Below the pieces are notes generated by a model that was given only the letters and a program-made list of their open reading frames with translations, was not told the origin of the DNA and searched no databases. This document shows positions 57,406 through 64,000 of a DNA stretch of 64,000 bases, one piece after another (position 1 is the stretch's first letter; every line of letters begins with the position of its first letter). The position numbers and the translations under genes are program-made. The DNA lies in assembly GCF_022201045.2 (NCBI RefSeq), contig NC_068558.1, forward strand, positions 7,407,501 to 7,471,500, written 5' to 3'. The DNA comes from Citrus sinensis. Lineage: Eukaryota; Streptophyta; Magnoliopsida; Sapindales; Rutaceae.

Positions 57406-58581
57406 TCAGGTCGATTCCCCACTGAGCAAAAGGCCATGGGATGTCATAGTGGTCAGCTTTTCTGGGGGTTGTGCGGGAACCTCTGAGAAGCTTTGGCAGG
57501 TTTTGCAATTTTTTGCCATTTTTTTCGCATCCTGGTGCATGGTTGGCCAGAAGTACCCTTGCCGGAGTGCCTTGAAGGCTAAGGTTCTTGCTCCCGAATG
57601 ATTGCCGCAAATTCCTTCATGAATCTCCCTTAGTACATAATCTGCCTCCTCATCATCCACACATCGCAAGAGGGGCAAAGTGAATCCTCGGCGGTAGAGT
57701 ACCTCATCGAGTAGAGTATACCTCGCTGCTCGGCATTTCAGCTTTCTTGCTTGCCTTTTGTCCTCTGGTAAAACGCCATCGCGGATATATGCAAGAATTG
57801 GGTCCATCCAGGACTCTTTAGTGCTTATTCTCATCACCTCTACCTCCTCCCCTATACTTGGCGAGGTCCTTACCTCCAGTGGAACCGATTTAGGTAATTT
57901 CGGATTTGCAATTGCAGCCATCCTAGCCAACATGTCCACTCGGTAATTTTCATTTCGAGATATCTGCTTTACCTCCACCTCCTGAAAAAGCCCAACCATC
58001 TGCTTCGCCTTCTTCAAATAAAGTCCCAACTTCTCTTCCCTTACTTGGAATTGGTTGTTGAGCTGGTTACATATTAGCTGGGAATCGGCTCGGATTTCAA
58101 CCCTTTCTGCTCGTAATGCATGTGCCAAACCGAGTCCAGAAATGAAGGCCTCATATTCAGCTTGGTTATTCGTAAGCTGAAACTCGAACTTTACTACATA
58201 AGACACCTCGACACCTTCTGGGCTTCGTATTATAACTCCTGCTCCGGATCCCTGTTCACTACGTGACCCATCAACCATCACCAGCCATACCCTCTTTGGA
58301 TCCTCATGTCCTGCTGGTTGCTCTTCTTGGACCTCTTCCCCTGGTCCAGCACGATCAACCATAAAATCAGCCAGGGCTTGGGCCTTGATTGCTCCTCGGA
58401 GCCTGTATGATAAGTCGAATTCGCTCAGCTCCACGGACCATTTTACTAACCGACCAGACGCATCTGGTTTTTGAAGCACCTGCCGAATGGGTTGGTCAGT
58501 CATCACAATGATCTGGTGGGCTTGGAAATATGGTCGGAGTTTGCGTGCTGCGGTTATCAGAGCCACCGCCCACTTCTCCAT
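57406..58581 (-). pseudogene. Gypsy RNase H, second RNase H-like domain and integrase zinc finger
   Basis: In order: the end of the RT-linked RNase H (PYFQAHQIIVMTDQPIRQVL, LSYRLRGAIKAQALADFM); a second, complete RNase H (LVMVDGSRSEQGSGAGVII, NNQAEYEAFISGL, ADSQLICNQL); and the integrase HHCC finger (EIHEGICGNHSGARTL, KNCKTCQSF). A duplicated RNase H of this type is a known hallmark of the Tat lineage. A TAG at 58681-58683 separates it from the RT. Confidence 0.9.
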
Positions 58582-58680
58582 TAATGGATATCTGGTTTCT
58601 GTGTCTACCAGGGCCTTACTTGTGTAGTATACCGGGTGTTGCTTCCATTCTTCTTCCCTGACTAAGACCGAGCTGGTAGC

Positions 58681-59442
58681 CTACTTAGAGATTGCTAAGT
58701 ATAAAAGCAGCTGGTCACCCTCTCTCGGAGTTGATAGTAACGGGGCGCGGGCTAGGTATTCCTTCAGCTGTCCAAATGCCTCATCACATTCCAATGTCCA
58801 TTCCATCTTCCTCCCTTTCTTTATGATTTGGAAGAAAGGGTGGCACTTATCAGTGGCTCGAGAAATGAATCGGTTCAATGCTGCCAATTTCCCCGTAAGG
58901 CTCTGCACCTCCTTAATTGTTCGTGGGGACCTCATCTCTATTACCGCCCGTATCTTTTCCGGGTTGGCCTCAATCCCTCGATGGCTCACCAGGTATCCCA
59001 AAAATTTACCCGAGCTGACCCCAAATGCACATTTCTCCGGGTTCAGCTTCATTTCATACCTCCTCAGCAATTCGAAGGTCTCTTCCAAGTGCTTCACATG
59101 ATCTGTCGGTTCTCTTGACTTGGTGATCATATCGTCCACGTATACTTCCATAGTGTGGCCGATCAATGGCTTGAAGACCTTGTTCACTAGCCTTTGATAG
59201 GTAGCTCCTGCATTCTTTAGGCCAAAGGGCATCACCCTGTAACAGAACAAACCCATGTTAGTTATAAATGTGGTGCTTTCTTCATCCTGCTCGTCCATGG
59301 GTATCTGGTTATATCCGGAAAAAGCATCCATGAAACTGAGCAGACTATGACCCGCGGTTGAGTCTACCAACTGATCTATATTTGGTAGGGGAAAGCTATC
59401 CTTTGGGCATGCCTTATTGAGGTCCGTGAAATCTACACACAT
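58681..59442 (-). pseudogene. Gypsy reverse transcriptase core
   Basis: 253 open codons: CVDFTDLNKACPKDSFPLP, LLSFMDAFSGYNQIPM, FCYRVMPFGLKNAGATYQRL, the catalytic YVDDMITKS, FGVSSGKFLGYLVSHRGIE. The last residues enter the RNase H. The catalytic YVDD is intact. A TGA at 59446-59448 just before it and a TAG at its end break the polyprotein. Confidence 0.92.
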
Positions 59443-59445
59443 TCT

Positions 59446-60942
59446 TCACTTCCCATTGGCCTTCTTTACCAGTACTACATTGGAAATCCATTCCGGGTAC
59501 TTAGCTTCCCTTATAAATCCTGTTTTTAGCAGCTTTTCCACCTCCGCATTAATGGCCTCGTACCTTTCCTGGTTGAAGCACCTCCTTTTTTGCCTCACCG
59601 GCCTTGCCCCTTTCTTGACTGCCAGCTTGTGACAAGCTACCCCTCGATCAATACCTGGCATATCCTCATGAGACCACGCAAATATGTCCGCATGGGACTG
59701 TAGACACTTCACCAGCTCGCATTTTATTTCTTCACCCAATTCCGATCCGACTCTGACCACTCTGCTCGAGTCACTCCTGCTCACAACAACCCCCTCCAGG
59801 TTCTCAACAGGTTCCTGGCGACCATTTTTTGAATCCCCTCGGTTATCTAGAGAAGTAACCTGCAGTGTTTCCTTGGCCGCTGTAGCATAGCAGCTTCTGG
59901 CCATTCTCTGGTCGCCCTTTACTACACCCACGACTCCACTTATTCTGTATTTCAGCGCCAGATAATGCGTGGACATCACACATTGGCTTATCCTCATGAA
60001 TGGTCTCCCCAATATCATCTGGTAAGGACTTCTTTCCTCTACCACTACAAAGTCCAGCATCATCGTTCTTTCAAATGGCTTTGTCCCCACAGTAATCGGG
60101 AGTTCAATGATCCCCATAGGAGTTAGCCGTCCCCCTTCAAATCCCTTCAAGGACGTATTTGTCCGTTCCAGTTTCAAGTCTGCAATCCCCATATCATCTA
60201 GAGCCGACTTAAACAGGATGTCAACCGAGCTGCCTGTGTCTACTAATATTCGTCGCAATTCTGTACCGGCCACCATTGCCTTAATCACCAATGCATCTTC
60301 ATGAGGATATAAGATACCCTCTTCATCGTCATCTGTCGACATAATGGGAACTTGTTGCACTTTTGCCTTCTTGGTTGCTGGCAAATTGAAAAGCACTTCT
60401 TTGCTAGTCATGGCGTACCTCCCATAGTTCTTCCGTGCTCTGTTCAAATCCCCGGCCAATGTTGGCCCTCCTGCTATCACACGGATGGTCGGCTGTTCAC
60501 GTTCCAAATCCCTCTCAACTCCGTCATCCCGCGTGTACTGCGACTTCGTGACAGGGGACATTCCATCTACGTACTCGTCCAAGTATCGGTTCCTCACTAA
60601 GTCCTCCACCTGAATCTTCAGGTCACGACATTGGCTGATAGTGTGACCGTGAGTGTCGTGGAACTTGCAGAATCTGCTCTTATCCCGTCGGTGAGTCGGT
60701 TTTTTTATTGGAGCTGGAGGGTACAGCAGGCCTCGTCCTTCAATCCTTTCATACAATTCCTCCATGGAGATCTTTAAGGGAGTGTACTGTCTATATGCCA
60801 AGCTTTGGTCTACCAGCTGAACTGCTCGGCTATCATGAATGCCACCTCGGTCTGGCTCGGTCGCTAACTGATCTGGTCGTCTAGCCCTGAAATTTATCGC
60901 ATGTAATGCTCTGGGAGTGTTGTGATAGGGGTGGGCAGCCAT
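59446..60942 (-). pseudogene. Gypsy Gag C-terminal zinc knuckle, aspartic protease and start of RT
   Basis: 498 open codons. Near residue 90, FCKFHDTHGHTISQCRDLK is the knuckle-like motif common in Tat-type Gag. The protease active site is RRILVDTGSSVDILF, followed by the flap region and MILGRPFMR. The last 60 residues start the RT (GARPVRQKRRCF, WISNVVLVKKANGK). It ends at a TGA inside the otherwise continuous RT. Confidence 0.9.
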
Positions 60943-61710
60943 CTACCGGAGTACTTGCTGCCGCTCTAGGATCGGGGGGCGCGGAGGTTGAGCTCGGCTG
61001 TGTTGAAACTGTTGTGCTCTCAGAGCTATGGGGTAAGGGCGGGACCGAGCTGATATTCCGCCCATCATTGAAGATTCTCCGATTCGCTTTTCTGACCCGC
61101 TCCCTTTCGGGGCTCGCCGGTCCTTTCGCCTCAGCTCTTTCAGCTGTTCACTTTTAATTCTTGCCGATTTCTCCTCTTCGATTTCTATATCTCGCCTCGC
61201 CTGCTCATACCCCGCCGAGTAATTCTGTACGAAGGGGCTTCTTAAGTTATACCACAGTCGGTCGATCCTTACACCTTCTTTTAATCCCCTCAACGCCTGC
61301 GGGTAATTAAAAGCTCCCAGATCCAGCACGGCTCGGTGATATCGTTTTATAAAGTCTCGAAGGGATTCATGCTCCTCTTGTCTCATCCCTATCAGTTCCA
61401 TCATGTCGTCCTCTGGGGCTACTGCCCCTTGGAACTGCTCGGCCAACTCCTGGCACATCTGCTCATACCCCTTTATACTTCCTCGGGGCAGCTTGCGGTA
61501 CCATTCTCGAGCTCGTCCCTCTAGCGTCAACAGGAACGCCCTGCACTTCTGAGCTGGTGTCAGCCCCTGCACACCCGTCATGTCGTTGAAACGCTCAATG
61601 TGCACCAGCGGGTCACTTCGCCCGGAGTATTTGAGGTCGGGGAAGCGGAAGTCTCTTGGGATTATGGTACCCATTATATCAATTGATAACGGAGATTCTT
61701 CATCTAGCAT
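60943..61710 (-). pseudogene. Gypsy Gag capsid-like region
   Basis: 255 open codons with the retrotransposon gag signature: FPDLKYSGRSDPLVHIERF, CRAFLLTLEGRAREWYRKLP, QLAEQF-like ELAEQFQGA, and SLRDFIKRYHRAV. A TAG at 60943-60945 separates it from the next frame, and a shift near 61715-61760 separates it from the N-terminal Gag piece. Confidence 0.88.
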
Positions 61711-61826
61711 TATCCTCCAGCTCGGGGTTTTCTCTTGCCCTGTATCTCCTCTATCACCTGCGCCAATCTGCGCACCTCCGCCTCCAATTCTATAGCACGG
61801 TCAGGATCCCGTGCAGCTATCTGATC

Positions 61827-62267
61827 TCACTCCTGCTCGGCGCTCTGCAACCTCTGTCTGAGCTCTCCTTCATCAACATTTGCTCCTCGGCCATTAGTTT
61901 CCCGTATGCGTCCGGGGCGAGGTTGGTCTCCCCCTTCATCCACGTGTTCCCCTGGGATCCGACCAGTACTTCTGTGGAGATGCACCCCATTAAGTTGGCC
62001 TGCGGGCGGAGGGATTTCCTCAACTCGACGCCTCCGGAGGTTGGGTTCTGCTCCGACTTCATCTCTTCCCACGGGGGTTTCACAATCCCTTCTCCGTTCA
62101 TCCCTCAACTCAAACAATATGGACGCGAGAGTCTCCATTTGTTTCTCCATCCGCTCCAGTCTGTCTTGCATCATCCTCTCTCGGGCTTCATTCGCAATTT
62201 CCCAGAGAGTGATTATCTCCACTGTTTCATTGTCCTCCCTCAAAGTATCCTTTCTTGACACATCCAT
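61827..62267 (-). pseudogene. Gypsy Gag N-terminal coiled, charged region
   Basis: 146 open codons beginning 60 bases after the PBS, the expected place for the Gag start. It is highly charged with helical repeats (RERMMQDRLERMEKQMETLA) and an Arg-rich middle (PNLRRRRVEE). It ends at a TGA (61827-61829), after which the same frame stays open for about 35 more codons. Confidence 0.75.
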
Positions 62268-62326
62268 ATCTGATCGTTCGTTGCTTCTCCGGTAACTGCT
62301 AATTTGGTGGTAGCTTTTTATTCAGC

Positions 62327-62344
62327 TCCCCACAGACGGCGCCA
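62327..62344 (-). other. Primer binding site
   Basis: Minus strand TGGCGCCGTCTGTGGGGA starts three bases inside the 5' LTR edge. TGG at its start pairs with the CCA end of a tRNA. GGCGCC-type sites in Tat-like elements are usually matched to tRNA-Arg or tRNA-Asp; I could not decide between them by eye. Confidence 0.8.
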
Positions 62345-62347
62345 AAA

Positions 62348-63015
62348 TGTTGATGCCGAAATCTGCTCGTCCTTAGACCGACCAGATTCTTTCACCAACG
62401 TTTAAGTTATCGACTGCTGCACGAACCGCTAAGGCTGGAATCACCCTCCTTTCTCTCACTAGACCTGCGTTCACCGAAAACGGATCAGAGACGCCGATGG
62501 TTTTGCCGGCGTAAACCCTCCGATGCCTAAGTTAGCACAAGGTGTTTACGGGAAAACAATGTAATTTAGATTTAAGATGTTTGTTAGAAATTTGTAAGGA
62601 AATGGCCTGGTTGCAATTTGGCAGCGTTTTCCCTCTTTCCAGTTTTTCTGTCCCTTTCTTCGTCGATTTCTTCTTCTTTTATAGCCGCTATCCCCACGTT
62701 CCCGTTTGCCCTTCATCCCACCTTTTTCGGGTAGTGGCAGCCCCTTTGGGACTCTAACTGCTGCATCATGGGCAAACGTGGGATCTCGCATCTCCCGCAA
62801 CGGTTCTGGGAAAGCACAACTGCCGCGATTCTGTGAGATCGTGTTTGCGCTTTTTGGGGTACGGGTACCGGCTCGGTATATACCTCTGGTCAGCATTCGT
62901 CTCGTCTCGGCTCAGCTCATGTTGCCCCTGCTCTGCTCGTACCATTTGGCTGAGGTGATTCATGCCGGGGTGGAAATAGTAGCATGACCGACCTGGTGCT
63001 TTTATTTACTTAACA
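62348..63015 (-). repeat. 5' LTR (right) of the gypsy element
   Basis: Same termini as the left LTR and 668 bases long. It differs from the left copy by a handful of transitions, an extra 4-5 bases near 62907-62920, and a short indel near 62743. The GCATC target duplication follows at 63016-63020. Confidence 0.95.
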
Positions 63016-63020
63016 GCATC

Positions 63021-64000
63021 AAACAGCAGGAGTCCTCCGATTCTGTTTGGCCAAACACGTCATGCAAAATGGTTCAACACTAAAGGTGTGGCGATCACCA
63101 CAACATTAAAAAAAGCAATAAAGAGTCGCTCAATGACCATTGACTTTTTCATTTGTAAATTACTGAGTCAATTATCCACATTGTGATTTGATTACTAGAA
63201 CTTTTAATGATACCGTATGGCCAGAAATTCAATTAATTATTATTACGTACGTCAGCCCATGTTATTATGTGCTTAATTGTGAATTGAAGTGGCCGATCAA
63301 GTGCGTAAGACAAAATTAATGACAAAATCCAGGCTTCCCGTCTTGTGTTTCTGTTTCATTATACACTACATAGATTTCAAACATTGCCATGCTCGATGCG
63401 TTGCAAAGTGATTAACGCCTGAAGCATTAAATGATTCGTGGCCAAATGATTTGATTCGAAAAATCAAATAATTCGATTCTACCTCTATGTATTTTCAAGA
63501 CAGCATTGCCAATATATGTTATGGCATAGACCAGTGCTATTACTAATAATGAGTTTAGATGTACCCGTAAAAGATTCAGTGATGTGCATATTGTTCATCT
63601 TATTAGTAAGATGGTTGTGGAGTTTATGAATTCAAGCATAGACCGGAACAAAACGGCAGTATTTAGAGCAATCAGTTAAATCTATTATGAAGTCAAGTGA
63701 GGGAGCTTGTGATCACTTAAATCAAAATAGCAATCAAGACTCACCTTTTTTTTTTTTTTCATAATAACTGCAAGCTTTGCGTGTGGCGGTTTACGTGACG
63801 ACTAAAAACGTTTTTTCAAGTTCATTATGACTATCCTGGACACATGTGTAGAGATTGGGTAAAAGTTAATTTAGTCCCTATATTTTAAAATTAGTATCTA
63901 TTTAATTTTTATATTTTTTAAAATGCCTCGAAACATCCATGCCGTTAAAATATTGATACCCTTACTGTTATTTTTTATTTCTTTTGACTTACTTTTACAA
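63021..64000. other. Right flank of the gypsy element; no gene recognised
   Basis: The first 40 bases complete, on the minus strand, the open frame interrupted by the retrotransposon (RVWPNRIGGLLLFDA). The remainder is AT-rich noncoding sequence with a T-run near 63748. I see nothing else to support a gene. Confidence 0.45.

Larger units (their letters stand above)
52039..63015 (-). mobile_element. Complete Ty3/gypsy LTR retrotransposon, Tat-type, 10,977 bp
   Basis: Two LTRs (52039-52702 and 62348-63015) in direct orientation are flanked by the 5-bp duplication GCATC (52034-52038 and 63016-63020). The coding sense is the minus strand, so the right LTR is the 5' LTR. In order: PBS, Gag, protease, RT, RNase H, a second RNase H-like domain, integrase, then a long 3' region with a 69-bp tandem array and an opposite-strand ORF. 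A protease-RT-RH-RH-INT order, a long 3' region and an antisense ORF are Tat/Ogre/Retand traits. LTRs differ by roughly a dozen substitutions and a few small indels by eye, so the insertion is fairly young. Stops and shifts in gag and pol make this copy non-autonomous. Confidence 0.95.

Noticed and set aside
56716-62295. Plus-strand open frames opposite gag and pol (for example 61656-62258)
   Set aside because: They are shadows of the minus-strand gag-pol. Conserved motifs lie only on the minus strand.

Overview
The window is nuclear DNA of a flowering plant, almost certainly a eudicot. Genes have many short introns with GT..AG borders and AT-rich noncoding sequence, two large PPR genes are present, one enzyme carries a plastid transit peptide, and plant-type transposons are common. 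The gene order RPE - PPR - (PPR) - NEN-type exonuclease recalls, from memory, the Arabidopsis block At5g61390-At5g61410. A Citrus-like rosid is my impression, but nothing here proves the species.

The left half (1-28.9 kb) is ordinary gene space. In order: the 3' part of a multi-exon membrane protein gene with a thioredoxin-like/J-protein look (to 5873, +); a parvulin-type prolyl isomerase of the Par14/PIN4 group (8689-9574, +); a GT37 xyloglucan-type fucosyltransferase (10345-12836, -); plastid ribulose-phosphate 3-epimerase (15349-19365, +); a membrane RING-H2 protein of the NEP1-interacting type (20791-23165, -); and a head-to-head pair of intronless PPR genes, P-class (24346-26439, -) and PLS/E-class (27184-28854, +).

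From 27.7 to 50.8 kb lies a tandem segmental duplication. Unit 1 holds the 3' two thirds of the intact E-class PPR gene plus a NEN-type exonuclease pseudogene. Unit 2 holds a 5'-truncated, broken PPR copy plus the intact NEN exonuclease gene (46938-50751, +). Unit 1 is split by a decayed LINE on the minus strand (about 30017-37640). That LINE carries two later insertions with clean target duplications: a 921-bp hAT-type element (8-bp CTCCTAAG) and an 822-bp solo LTR (5-bp AAAGT). Unit 2 carries two long-inverted-repeat MITE-like elements.

From 52.0 to 63.0 kb there is a complete 10,977-bp Ty3/gypsy element of the Tat type in minus orientation, with 5-bp GCATC target duplications, two LTRs of about 665 bp, a PBS, and gag, protease, RT, double RNase H and integrase regions with several breaks. 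Between pol and the 3' LTR it carries a 69-bp tandem array with a 345-bp higher-order period, and a large, spliced, opposite-strand ORF with a gypsy-associated domain, a proline-rich linker and a coiled coil. It inserted into a short open frame of unknown nature whose halves now lie at 51.9-52.04 and 63.02-63.06 kb. No bacterial-style operons, CRISPR arrays or RNA genes were seen.
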